Part shown: piece after piece, positions 45,498-54,589 of the stretch | Layout: each line of letters opens with the position of its first letter | Position numbering within the stretch: position 1 is the stretch's first letter | Source of the DNA: Pontibacter sp. E15-1 | Lineage (GTDB): Bacteria > Bacteroidota > Bacteroidia > Cytophagales > Hymenobacteraceae | NCBI RefSeq assembly: GCF_022601975.1 | Contig: NZ_JAKVIR010000003.1 | Coordinates: forward strand, 124,001-188,000 | Length of the DNA: 64,000 bases | Direction: 5' to 3' | Made by a program: the position numbers and the translations under genes | The notes under the pieces: model-generated | Told to the model about the DNA's origin: nothing | Databases searched by the model: none | The model's input: only the letters and a program-made list of their open reading frames with translations

Positions 45498-46955
45498 ATG
45501 ATTATCTGCGTTTTCACCTTGATGATGAGCGCTATTTTTCCTTTATATGCGCAGGAGGAAGAATATTACCCTTTCTATTCCAGTGATTCAACAAAATTAA
45601 GAGAGCTAGCAGTTGCGCAACAGGCTTCCCTTAAAAATCATTTTGTGGTTCCCCGTAACATGAGCCCTGACTACCGGGAAAGTTACAATACCATCATTAA
45701 GAAAAGCGCTGAGGAAAGTTATAGAAGGGTGTTAAGCTCTGCACTGTTGGATACTATTGTGGATCCATATATTCAGTCGGTCTATCGGGTGATTGTAAGA
45801 GCCAACAGCGATTTGCCTGATACAAAGCTTATCCTCACACGAAGCGCTGTTGAGAACGCATATGCACTGGCCGATGGGACGGTCTTCTTTAACATAGGCT
45901 TGTTGGCAAAGCTAGAGAACGAAAGTCAGATAGCATTCATCATCTGTCATGAGCTGGCCCATATAAAGCTAAGCCATATGGAGAGAAGCATTAAAGAGAG
46001 TCTGGATGCTTTCTATAGTAAAGAGTTTAAGAAGCAGTACAGACAAACTGCCAAGGTTGAGTACAACCGTCACGCTAAAATGGGAGCTTTGCTTCAAGGG
46101 CTTTCTTTAGGCAACTTGCAGCATAGGCGCTCATTCGAAAAACAGGCAGATTCCCTAGGTTTTGTTTTTCTCTCCAGAACAAAGTACAGCACTGCCGAAG
46201 CCTATACTGCCTTACAGGCCTTAGATAAAATAGATGCACCATACTCTTCCCAGAAGCTTGACCTGGGTGCGCTTTTCAGCTGCTCAGACTTCAGCTATAG
46301 CTTTGAAGAAGGGCAAGCAAAAGAATCTTCTATTTTTGATGTAAGGGAGACGATGGTCGCTTTTCCAGATAACCCTGATACCTTGAGAACGCACCCGGAC
46401 TGCCTCAAGCGGATGGGCTACATCAGAGAGCTGGAAAGAGCTTTCCCGGTTGAAGCAAACAGGCAAACCTATCAAACATCAGCGTTGGAAAGCATTAAGC
46501 TACTCTGCAGGAGGGAGGTAGTACAAAGCCTGTACGAAACGCAGAACTACGACTACGCTCTGTTTAACGCACTGCTCTTGCTCAGGGAACAGCCGGAGAG
46601 CGGCTACCTGAAGAGTATGGTGATGCTGTGCCTGTATGAGCTAAAGCGCCATTTGCTGCTCCATCGCTTTGCAGAGGTGGTATCTGTAGAATCAGAGCAC
46701 CACCCTGAGAATTTTCAGCACTTGCTCCGTGTGCTCTATAACCTAAACACCTCCGACTTTGAAGGCATTGGCAATTGCTTTGCACAGAAAATGCGGATAG
46801 AGGAGGGAACGCACGAATACCAATTAGCGGCACAGTATGCCTTTGCTGTTTTACGCGAAGACACGGAGGTAGCTGAGCAAATAAAAAAGACTTATCTCGA
46901 CAGACACAAAGAGGGGAGGTTCAGAGAAACGCTCTTCTCCGCAAGCCTGAAATAG
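45498..46955 (+). CDS. M48 family peptidase, exported
   Basis: A 485-residue protein from ATG 45498 (signal MIICVFTLMMSAIFPLYA). The zinc motif HELAH is in CHELAHIKLSHME; the third ligand Glu is probably in FEKQADSLGF, as in M48 (HEXXH...E). The C-terminal 250 residues are helical, with repeat-like segments. M48 peptidases include BepA, which handles outer-membrane protein quality control; this one lacks the clear TPR signature. It precedes, with a 37-bp gap, an exported DUF6770-like gene. Confidence 0.85.
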   Translation: MIICVFTLMMSAIFPLYAQEEEYYPFYSSDSTKLRELAVAQQASLKNHFVVPRNMSPDYRESYNTIIKKSAEESYRRVLSSALLDTIVDPYIQSVYRVIVRANSDLPDTKLILTRSAVENAYALADGTVFFNIGLLAKLENESQIAFIICHELAHIKLSHMERSIKESLDAFYSKEFKKQYRQTAKVEYNRHAKMGALLQGLSLGNLQHRRSFEKQADSLGFVFLSRTKYSTAEAYTALQALDKIDAPYSSQKLDLGALFSCSDFSYSFEEGQAKESSIFDVRETMVAFPDNPDTLRTHPDCLKRMGYIRELERAFPVEANRQTYQTSALESIKLLCRREVVQSLYETQNYDYALFNALLLLREQPESGYLKSMVMLCLYELKRHLLLHRFAEVVSVESEHHPENFQHLLRVLYNLNTSDFEGIGNCFAQKMRIEEGTHEYQLAAQYAFAVLREDTEVAEQIKKTYLDRHKEGRFRETLFSASLK

Positions 46956-46992
46956 AAATGAAACAAACTCTTTACTTAATATTTACTATACA

Positions 46993-48567
46993 ATGAAACG
47001 ATTACAAACTGTTATTACATTTCTGCTGCTTTTATTCGCAACAGCCGGTCATGCACAGACTCAAACACTGGCTGGTTTTACAAACTTTAACAAGAAAGCT
47101 ATTACGCCCATATATGAAGGGAATGAAGTGAAGGGTTATACCATGTTCTACCATGCAGATAAGGCTGACAAGAGAAATGACAACTACGGGTTGGACTTCT
47201 TTGATCAGAACTTGCAGAAGGTAAAGAGCGTCATGCTACCAAAAGAGCGGTATTACAGTCACTTGCTAAGAAGCGCCTATAACGGGAAAGCTTTCAGCTT
47301 TTACTTTTACAACTCAAGACGGAAAACGCTTGAGATTGATGTCTTTGATAAGTCATTGAACAAAATAGCGACAAAGCAGTTCGCTAACCTCTCGAAGGCT
47401 GACCTGAGCGTTGCACTACAGGAGCTTCAAACACCAGGCAACGGAGATAACAAGCCGCTTTCCGGTCTGAATATTTATCCTGTTCCTGACATGGGGTTTG
47501 TCAGAAATGGGTATACCGGTATGATGAAAGGATTCTTGCTGGAAATGTACGACAACAACCTCAACCTGAAATGGACTTCCGCGTCTGATGATAAGTCTAA
47601 AGATTACGAATCGCTGCTGGTGAATGAGGTGACAGATAAGTACATACTGGCTACCGTTGCCCGCAGACCGAACATGCTATCTAAAAAGCTTACTTTCTCT
47701 ATGGTAGCTTTCGATGTGGTGACTGGCAAGAAGTTGCTGGATATGGGGGTTGAAAGAGACGGCAACCGGCAGCTGTCTGTGAGTTCCTTTTCGTTTGACG
47801 ACAAGAAGAGCGAGTTTATAATGATGGGCGAGTTTTACGGGCCGGAGGACAAGGCGATCGTTGATAAAAGCCAAGGCTTCTTTGTCAAGCGGGTTGGCCT
47901 GGATGGGAAGGAGAAAGTTGCAAAGTTCTATGCCTGGGACAAGGATGTAAACCCCTTACTGCCGCAGAACGCAAAGAAGAGCCTGGATGAGGGCTTTGTT
48001 AACTTCGTGCATAAAATAGTTAGAGGGGCAGACGGCAAGCAGCATATTGTGGCAGAACAGTATAAAGTTAAGGCAGACGGTGTGGGCATTGCGCTGGCGG
48101 TTTTAGGAGGCGGCACCAGCACGGCGAAAGGCGTGATTGGCAACATGATGATCTACAAACTCGACTCTGACCTGAACCTGGAAGGCGTTCATTTTTTTGA
48201 GAAAGACCAGACAGAATGTTTCCTGCCGCCCGGATCAGGTTTTTATGGCGCTGGCCTGATAGGTTTGGTGATCAACATGACTGGGGGCTTTAATTACCAG
48301 TTCACACAGGAAGAAAACACACAAACCAGTTTCAACACAGCTTACATCAACTACAGGGAGGTAAAGAAGAGCAAGTATTGGGAAAAGACGTTGGTCAACA
48401 TTATGTACGCTGGTGAAGGCGACCTTAAAACGGACAAAGTTGACGTTACATCCAGCAAGGAAACGTTTTCCTACGTGTATCCTGCAAAACCAGGATACGT
48501 GTTGGTTCTGGATAGCCAGTTAGAAGAGAAGAAGCTTGAAATGAAGCTTGTGAAGCTGAATAAATAG
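46993..48567 (+). CDS. Exported protein, DUF6770-like
   Basis: A 524-residue protein with a signal peptide (MKRLQTVITFLLLLFATAGHA) and a beta-rich body with repeated YxxxxxD/N patterns (GYTMFYHADKADKRNDNYG, KVKSVMLPKERYYSHL). I believe it is the DUF6770 family of Bacteroidota but am not certain. No catalytic motif is visible. Its gene is the partner of the M48 peptidase gene just upstream, which suggests it may be a client or an associated envelope protein. Confidence 0.6.
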   Translation: MKRLQTVITFLLLLFATAGHAQTQTLAGFTNFNKKAITPIYEGNEVKGYTMFYHADKADKRNDNYGLDFFDQNLQKVKSVMLPKERYYSHLLRSAYNGKAFSFYFYNSRRKTLEIDVFDKSLNKIATKQFANLSKADLSVALQELQTPGNGDNKPLSGLNIYPVPDMGFVRNGYTGMMKGFLLEMYDNNLNLKWTSASDDKSKDYESLLVNEVTDKYILATVARRPNMLSKKLTFSMVAFDVVTGKKLLDMGVERDGNRQLSVSSFSFDDKKSEFIMMGEFYGPEDKAIVDKSQGFFVKRVGLDGKEKVAKFYAWDKDVNPLLPQNAKKSLDEGFVNFVHKIVRGADGKQHIVAEQYKVKADGVGIALAVLGGGTSTAKGVIGNMMIYKLDSDLNLEGVHFFEKDQTECFLPPGSGFYGAGLIGLVINMTGGFNYQFTQEENTQTSFNTAYINYREVKKSKYWEKTLVNIMYAGEGDLKTDKVDVTSSKETFSYVYPAKPGYVLVLDSQLEEKKLEMKLVKLNK

Positions 48568-48640
48568 AACATTAGGGATAGAAGGGGTTCGGGAGTGTAA
48601 CAGGTTAAACGCATCAAAACTTGATGTTTTGGATGATGGT

Positions 48641-49056
48641 GGGAGTGTAATTCTAACTGTGTCATTTCATTATTTCAATTTACTGGCCCTGTTGGTGTAC
48701 TGGTGTGAATCCTTACAGCAACAGGGCCAAACTCTTGAAGTGCGTCTCACTTCAAGTCCAGTTGCATCCTCTCGCCAAACCAGATGGCCAGCTGCTGGGC
48801 CGTCTGGCTCCAGTTTGCAAGGGGCATGACCCATTTTTTGCTGATGTTCTGGTGGGAGAGGTAAATCAGCTTCAGCAGGGCCATGTCTGAGGGGAAAGCG
48901 CCCTTCGTCTTGGTTACTTTCCGGACCTGGCGGTGAAAGCCCTCGATGGTGTTGGTGGTATAGATCAGGCGGCGGATCGGCTCGGCGTACTGAAAGTACG
49001 TGCTCAACTTTTCCCTGCTTGCTTCCACCATGACCACGCGGCTGATGGCGGGTCAT
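48641..49056 (-). mobile_element. Truncated IS256-family element
   Basis: The 3' end of a transposase gene plus a likely terminal sequence (GGGAGTGTAATTCTAACTGTGTC at 48641-48663, similar in style to IS256-type ends) remain. Beyond 49056 the similarity ends abruptly, so the 5' part and the other end are missing. An 11-bp hairpin (48684-48694/48719-48729, TGGCCCTGTTG) lies between gene and end. Confidence 0.65.
48747..49037 (-). pseudogene. IS256-family transposase, C-terminal fragment
   Basis: A 96-residue open frame carrying the C-terminal transposase signature RLIYTTNTIEGFHRQVRKVTKTKGAFPSD, with LIYLSHQNISKKWVMPLANWSQ. The catalytic Glu of the DDE triad is the one in NTIEGFHR. Full IS256 transposases are about 400 aa, so three quarters of the protein is missing. 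It cannot be active. Confidence 0.85.
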
Positions 49057-49329
49057 CCGTCCAGGCCGTCAAGCAGTGACAGCTCCCCACACACATAGCA
49101 CACCCGATTCTCTATCAGGCCGTTGCCAAAGTCAAGCCCCAATCAAAATGACCTTAGCAGCAGAATAAAAACGATTCTACTCAGAGGAGGGGTGCTTCAT
49201 GTGTTATGAGGGAGTGGTATGCGTGCTGTGCAATTGATATCGGTATAAGCGAATTCCCCCTCATCCCAACGTTCTTCTTAACCTTCTTACTCAGAATTCG
49301 GTTATACCTCTTCTAAAGCATGTATACCC

Positions 49330-50055
49330 ATGATCGTAAACGCTATACCGGAAGGCTGGGAGGTTATATACCAACAGGCGCACGGGGTACTGGCGGCACA
49401 GCTGGCCCACCACCTGAAGCCGGAACTGCAGTGCCTGTACTGGACTGAAACCGTGATCGCGATTGCCAACCACGACAACCGGCAGAAAGCACGGCGCGGC
49501 AAGGACGGACTGACGCCCGCCGGTGCGCCCGCCGACTTCACGCTGCAGCCTACCACCCTGGAGCAGGCGCAGGACCTGATGCAGGCGGTCCGGTTCCAGA
49601 GTCGCTGGGTGGCCTTGCTTACCTCCATGCACATGCGTTACCTGTATGAGCCCCTGCGCGGGCAGCAAAAGAAAATCGACAGCTTTCTGGATGAACAGGC
49701 GCAGCTGCAGCAGACCTGCCGCCAGAGCCTGGGCATAAAACGTACGGAGGCTGAGAAAGCGTATGCGGTAATGCAGTGGTGCGACCGACTCTCGCTCATC
49801 CTGTGCCGCAATGAAGTACCCACCGACGCGCGCGAACTGGAAATCACAACCGGGCCGGATGGAAAGGCTTATTTCGTGAAACAGCTGCCGAACAATGACC
49901 TGTCGGTATCGCCCTGGCCGTTTGTCCCGGAGCAACTGCAGGTGCAGGTAGAGCACAGGAAGCTGGAGCAACTGCAATTTAAAGATGACGCCGAACTGGC
50001 CCTGGCGCTGCACCAGGCCAAGGTAGGGTATAAGACATGGGTGCTAGCAAAGTAA
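49330..50055 (+). CDS. DUF3891 family protein
   Basis: A 241-residue protein starting MIVNAIPEGWEVIYQQAHGVLAAQLAHHL with the HD-like stretch TVIAIANHDNRQKA and YAVMQWCDRLSLILC. These are features of DUF3891, found in diverse bacteria and perhaps an HD-type hydrolase relative. The conserved His and Asp (HHL, NHD, WCDR) suggest a metal site, but no activity is known. It stands alone after the IS fragment. Confidence 0.8.
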   Translation: MIVNAIPEGWEVIYQQAHGVLAAQLAHHLKPELQCLYWTETVIAIANHDNRQKARRGKDGLTPAGAPADFTLQPTTLEQAQDLMQAVRFQSRWVALLTSMHMRYLYEPLRGQQKKIDSFLDEQAQLQQTCRQSLGIKRTEAEKAYAVMQWCDRLSLILCRNEVPTDARELEITTGPDGKAYFVKQLPNNDLSVSPWPFVPEQLQVQVEHRKLEQLQFKDDAELALALHQAKVGYKTWVLAK

Positions 50056-50131
50056 CATATATAGTATAGAACATTACAAATAATCATATATATTTAGCGT
50101 TGTTATTCACAACCATAAACATATGCTATAT

Positions 50132-50779
50132 ATGAAAACAAAGCTTGCCCTTCTCGCCCTTGCCTGTGGCGTTACCTTCGCTGCCAATGCGCAGTCTACA
50201 GCAGATGAAACGCTTAAACCCGTAGCAGGAAACAAAACGCTGGAAGCCTCTTTGGGGTGGGGCGGCTACTCCTCTACCACTCTCCGGCTGCGTAAATTCA
50301 GTTCCGATAACGTTGCCTTCCGCTATAGTGTGGATGCAAGCATTGACAATGACCGACTAAATGATGATGGCAAAGCCACCAGGTTCTCAGTCGGTTTTGC
50401 CCCAGGTGTTGAGAAACATTTTGCCGGTACCAGCCGCCTCTCTCCTTATATAGGTTTTTCTACCCCAATCAGTTACAGCTACAAGCACTTAAAAGGTAAT
50501 GGCATTGAAGTGATTAATTCATTGTCAACCAATCCCAACTCATACGACAGGGGGTATTTGTCATTTGGTGTGAATGGGATCGCTGGTGTAGATTTTTATA
50601 TAGTTAAGAACTTTTACGTTGGCATAGAGGCCGGTGTGGGTGCAGACTATCGGAGAATTAAGGAAGTGAAGGTTAAGAGCAATGACAATGCTGCTCAAAA
50701 CTATACTTTAGAAGGCTATGACAACTTTAATTTCTCTACGTTTAGCACTGGAGGACTGCGGGTGGGCTTTGCCTTCTAA
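50132..50779 (+). CDS. Outer-membrane beta-barrel protein
   Basis: A 215-residue exported protein (signal MKTKLALLALACGVTFAANA) with amphipathic beta strands (TLEASLGWGGYSSTTLRLRKF, GLRVGFAF at the end) of the small outer-membrane barrel type. Function unknown. ATG 50132 is preferred over 50123. A very strong palindromic terminator follows. Confidence 0.8.
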   Translation: MKTKLALLALACGVTFAANAQSTADETLKPVAGNKTLEASLGWGGYSSTTLRLRKFSSDNVAFRYSVDASIDNDRLNDDGKATRFSVGFAPGVEKHFAGTSRLSPYIGFSTPISYSYKHLKGNGIEVINSLSTNPNSYDRGYLSFGVNGIAGVDFYIVKNFYVGIEAGVGADYRRIKEVKVKSNDNAAQNYTLEGYDNFNFSTFSTGGLRVGFAF

Positions 50780-51229
50780 ATCTTTTGTGATGCGAAACAG
50801 GAAAGGCCGGCTAACATCTGTTAGCCGGCCTTTCCTGTTTTAGAACTTGCTGCAGTGCCCAGCTATACCCTACAAACTTATCAGAAGCCTAAAACCTCAG
50901 CCTGCGGGTATAGCTACAGCGACACGCCTCAAAACCACTGCTGCTTTTGAGGCAGATACAACCGGTTTTGCCGGTATTCCCAACTTTGGTCAGAATTAGC
51001 TTGGGGCGTACCGGTAGTTATTTTTCTGCTCTAGGCAAACTTATCTGCATGCACAGGTGTTTAAGCCTTACTTTGCAAAAATACCGCATTAAATTGTACA
51101 AAGCCTATACTGTTGAGCCAAATAAACGACGCTACTTTATCCTCCAAAACCATTGCGGCACTATGGCTTTATTCTTGATATGAGCCAGCCGACCCGTTTG
51201 CTATACCTTGCGCTGAGAAGAAAAAAACT
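50780..51229. other. Intergenic region with terminator and small hairpin
   Basis: About 450 bases with a terminator (separate entry) and a 10-bp hairpin GCCTCAAAA...TTTTGAGGC at about 50926-50954. No gene supported. Confidence 0.5.
50795..50840 (+). terminator. 22-bp palindromic terminator
   Basis: Arms 50795-50816 and 50819-50840 are exact reverse complements (core GAAAGGCCGGCTAACA) after the barrel gene, with a two-base centre. Confidence 0.85.
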
Positions 51230-51547
51230 ATGACAATTAGAGAATCCGACGACCACGACCTGAGGCAGCTGATATTCAAGAACGACAAAGTGATTGTGAA
51301 ATTTATCGACGAAAACTGTGCCGTCTGCAAACTGCTGGCTCCCTCCTTTGCCAACTTCTCTTCTGACCCTGCTTACAGCGACATTACCTTTGTGCGCATG
51401 AACGCCTCTGAGAACCCCGTCTCCAGCCAGGAGGTAAGGCTGACCGGCACGCCCTTTTTCGCCATATACCGCCAGGGCATCCTGCGGGAGTGTGGCTTGG
51501 TCAGGACAGAGGCCGAGATAAAGGTCTTGCTCGAAAAGCTAAGCTAG
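51230..51547 (+). CDS. Thioredoxin-like protein with CAVC active site
   Basis: A 105-residue thioredoxin fold with no signal peptide. The redox motif is CAVC in DENCAVCKLLAP (about 31-34), replacing CGPC, and the cis-proline is in TGTPFFAIYR. The first Trp before the active site is missing. It may be a thioredoxin with altered substrate range. It resembles the WCGNC protein at 7561-7881 in size and layout, but is not adjacent to a similar gene. Confidence 0.8.
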   Translation: MTIRESDDHDLRQLIFKNDKVIVKFIDENCAVCKLLAPSFANFSSDPAYSDITFVRMNASENPVSSQEVRLTGTPFFAIYRQGILRECGLVRTEAEIKVLLEKLS

Positions 51548-51643
51548 CTGGCGCTTAAAAATTTACGGCAGGCGCCACGGCAGGTATAGCTGGTATGCGA
51601 AAGGCGTGCTAACTTGCGCCACTTTTTTAATTTCAGCAATTCT

Positions 51644-53098
51644 GTGAAGAAATCAACCTTACGGCTCCTTGCCTTTCTGATGGCGGCCTTACTCTCGGGC
51701 TATACCCTGCAAAGCTGCTCCAGCACCAGCAAGCTCAATGCCGAGGCGCCTGCCGCAACCGCCCTGGCCGCCCCGCTGTACAAGCCGCAGCTCTCGTCTA
51801 TCGCTGTGCCCGTTTCTATCTCCATCGCGGCCCTGGAAAGCAGGCTGAACCAGGAGGTTGCGGGTGTGCTCTACAAAGACGACAACCTGAGCGACGACAA
51901 CGTGGCCGTTACCGTCACGAAAAGCGGCAGGATGAGCGTGCGGGCGGAAGGAGACAAGATTTACTTCAGCGTGCCGCTGCACATCTACGCCAAAGGCCGC
52001 TGGAAGTGGGACCCCTGCAAGCTCTGCCCCGCCATCGACAAAACCGAGGATACCAGCTTCGACATGGTTATTAAAACGGAGAGCAAGCTTGGCCTGACCG
52101 ATGATTACCGCATCAGCACCGTGACGAGCGGCGACTTTGCCTGGGGAAACACCAAGCCCGTGCTCACGCTGGGCCCGCTGAAGATCGGCCTCGCGCGTTT
52201 TGTGGAGCCTGCGCTGCGCCAGCAGATGGGTACCCTCTCGAAGCAGCTGGACAAAGAACTGCAACAGCACCTCGACATGAAAAAATACGTGACCGATGCC
52301 TGGCTACTGCTGCAGGAGCCCGTGAAGCTGGACGATGCCCTGAACGCCTGGCTCACGGTGGTGCCGCAGGAGGTGCGCATGGCCCCGCTGCAAGCCAAAG
52401 ACGGCACCCTGAGCACCCGCCTCGGCATTACGTCCTACATCACGGTTTCCACGGAGGGCAAGCCCCAGGTGCAGCTTAACCGCAACCTGCCCAAGCTGCT
52501 TGTAGACAAGCGCCTTGCCGATGACATACAGGTTGGCCTGACCGCCACAGTGCCCTATGCCCACGCAAGCAAACTGCTGCAGGGGCAGGTCGCCAACCAG
52601 ACGTATACCTTTGACGACGGAAAAAGCCAGCTGACGGTAAAGGATGCCGCCATCACGCCCAGCGGCGAGCAACTGGTGCTGATGCTGGATGTAGACGGGA
52701 AGACAAAGGCAGGCCTGTTCACCAAGAAGATCGTGGGCAAGGTATACCTGCGCGGAACGCCATACTACGATGCCGAAACCGCCTCCATCCGGGTGCGCGA
52801 CGTGGACTATGACCTCGACACGAAAGACAAGCTGCTGAACACAGCCAGCTGGCTGGCTAAGAACAAGTTCGTCGGGATGATTCAGCAGCAGGTGAACATA
52901 CCAGTGCAACAGCAACTGAACGACACCCGAAAGCTGCTGCAGGCCACGCTCGACAGGCAGGGCCGTGTGCACGAGTCGCTGCTGCTGCGCGGGAACATCC
53001 AGCACCTCACCCCCGAAAACATCTACCTGACACCGGAGGGTATCAAGGCGGTGGTAAACGCAAAAGGCACCCTGACAGCAACGGTGGACAAACTGTAG
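51644..53098 (+). CDS. DUF4403 lipoprotein
   Basis: A 484-residue lipoprotein. GTG at 51644 gives MKKSTLRLLAFLMAALLSGY...LQSC, with lipobox LQSC; an in-frame TTG at 51614 would add ten residues. The body contains the DUF4403 signatures SSIAVPVSISIAALESRLN and GRWKWDPCKLCP with three conserved Cys. It is predicted to be a tubular lipid-binding-like (BPI/TULIP-like) beta domain. Role unknown; it lies in the envelope. Confidence 0.85.
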   Translation: MKKSTLRLLAFLMAALLSGYTLQSCSSTSKLNAEAPAATALAAPLYKPQLSSIAVPVSISIAALESRLNQEVAGVLYKDDNLSDDNVAVTVTKSGRMSVRAEGDKIYFSVPLHIYAKGRWKWDPCKLCPAIDKTEDTSFDMVIKTESKLGLTDDYRISTVTSGDFAWGNTKPVLTLGPLKIGLARFVEPALRQQMGTLSKQLDKELQQHLDMKKYVTDAWLLLQEPVKLDDALNAWLTVVPQEVRMAPLQAKDGTLSTRLGITSYITVSTEGKPQVQLNRNLPKLLVDKRLADDIQVGLTATVPYAHASKLLQGQVANQTYTFDDGKSQLTVKDAAITPSGEQLVLMLDVDGKTKAGLFTKKIVGKVYLRGTPYYDAETASIRVRDVDYDLDTKDKLLNTASWLAKNKFVGMIQQQVNIPVQQQLNDTRKLLQATLDRQGRVHESLLLRGNIQHLTPENIYLTPEGIKAVVNAKGTLTATVDKL

Positions 53099-53488
53099 CT
53101 GCCAGCCAGCGCCCGGTTATACCTCCCCCGACTTTTAAATCCCCCGGCGGGAAGTGCCCACTGTGTTATGGAGCCCGTCTCTTCATCACCCGTGGGCGGC
53201 ATCTGTTCTGGGGTGTATGGATAATCTTTTCAAAAGCTGTTTTCAGGACGATGCCTGCGACTTATACCTGGTCTCGCCTTCTTTTGCATAGGGGTAACGC
53301 CACAGTCAGAAAAAGCGCCACTTCAGCAACACCCTGCCACCGTTTGTTTGCAAAAATCAGGACTGATATTGCTCAAAACCTTCCCTTCCGGGCTACGGAA
53401 ACCGGCGGGTGGCGGCAGGAAGCACGCTAACTAAAGGCCGATAGCTGCGTATCAAACCTCGGACAACAAGGAGATTTAAACACCGCCT
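53099..53488. other. Intergenic region, no feature seen
   Basis: About 390 bases without a convincing gene, repeat or hairpin. Confidence 0.5.
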
Positions 53489-54451
53489 ATGGCAGATTAT
53501 ACAATGAGGGGAGTATTTGATCTGATCAAACGATCTGGATCAGAGTTCTCTGACAATGACTCGTTACGGCTAGCGGCTGCGCTGGCTTTCAACGCAATTT
53601 TCTCAATACCGCCGCTGCTCATCATCATCATCCGGGCTGCAGGCTTCTTTTTCGGGGAGGAGGCCGTGTCCGGGAAGCTGGCCAATGAAATCTCGACAGC
53701 GGTAGGGCCGGAGGCAGCGGAAGAAGTTCAGAAGATTGTGGAAAACGCCCAGATCAACGCGTCGGGCATTCACCTCTGGATCGGTATCGGCACGTTGCTG
53801 TTTGCCTCCACCACGTTTTTTGCCACGCTGCAGCAGTCGCTCAACAGCATCTGGAACCTGAAGGTGAAACCCACCAACGGTATTCTGCGCATGGCCAAAG
53901 AACGCGTCTTCTCTTTCGGCATCATCCTGAGCATTGCCTTCCTGATGCTGATGTCGTTTGTGATTAGTGCCGTTATCTCTATCCTGAGCGACTTTATATC
54001 CAGGCTGCTGCCAGCTGACATCTGGTATTGGGCTATCAAGCTGGTAGACTTTGTTGTGTCGGTTGGGCTGATCACGTTTCTGTTTGCCCTGATATACAAG
54101 TACCTCCCCGATGCCTATATCCGTTGGCGGGACACGCTGATCGGGGCCCTGGTTACGGCGGTTCTGTTTACCATCGGCAAGTTGCTGATCAGTTGGTACC
54201 TGAGCACCAGCGACCCGGGCTCCGCCTACGGCGCGGCAGGCTCTGTGATCCTGATCCTGGTCTGGATTTACTACTCCTCACTCATCATATTTTTTGGGGC
54301 GGAGTTTACCCAGCAGTACGCCGAGGAGTATGGGCAGCGCGTGCGCCCCAAGCCGCATGCCGTTTTTGTGGAGCAGCGGGAAGTAGTCAACGATCCGCAG
54401 GACGCGAACAGCGGCAGGCCCAGACCACAGGGGCGATTCGAGCCGAAGTAA
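53489..54451 (+). CDS. YihY/BrkB family membrane protein
   Basis: A 320-residue integral membrane protein with about six hydrophobic segments. Family marks are the N-terminal LAAALAFNAIFSIPPLLIII, FATLQQSLNSIWNL, the late RDTLIGALVTAVLFTIGKLLISWYL, and GSAYGAAGSVILILVWIYYSS. YihY-type proteins are widespread, formerly misnamed RNase BN; their role is unknown. It ends in a Pro/Arg-rich cytosolic tail. A strong terminator follows. Confidence 0.92.
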   Translation: MADYTMRGVFDLIKRSGSEFSDNDSLRLAAALAFNAIFSIPPLLIIIIRAAGFFFGEEAVSGKLANEISTAVGPEAAEEVQKIVENAQINASGIHLWIGIGTLLFASTTFFATLQQSLNSIWNLKVKPTNGILRMAKERVFSFGIILSIAFLMLMSFVISAVISILSDFISRLLPADIWYWAIKLVDFVVSVGLITFLFALIYKYLPDAYIRWRDTLIGALVTAVLFTIGKLLISWYLSTSDPGSAYGAAGSVILILVWIYYSSLIIFFGAEFTQQYAEEYGQRVRPKPHAVFVEQREVVNDPQDANSGRPRPQGRFEPK

Positions 54452-54504
54452 AACGCCATACCTCCATACTGCACAGCTTGCAGTACATCAATAATTCCGG
54501 CACA

Positions 54505-54552
54505 AAGACAGAGCGCCCCGCTATAAATTGGTATAGCGGGGCGCTCTGTCTT
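54505..54552. terminator. 21-bp stem terminator
   Basis: Arms 54505-54525 and 54532-54552 are perfect reverse complements (core GAGCGCCCCGC) with a 6-base loop and T tail. It separates the convergent YihY and rlmN genes. Confidence 0.9.
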
Positions 54553-54589
54553 TTCTTGCTTCGCAGGTTAATATACTGCCGGGTTCTGG

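Larger units (their letters stand above)
48568..49329. other. Region with IS remnant
   Basis: About 760 bases containing the IS256-type fragment and, beyond 49057, about 270 bases with no recognisable gene. Confidence 0.5.

Noticed and set aside
50947..51183. 78-codon frame before the CAVC thioredoxin-like gene
   Set aside because: No domain, basic composition and no support from context; treated as non-coding.
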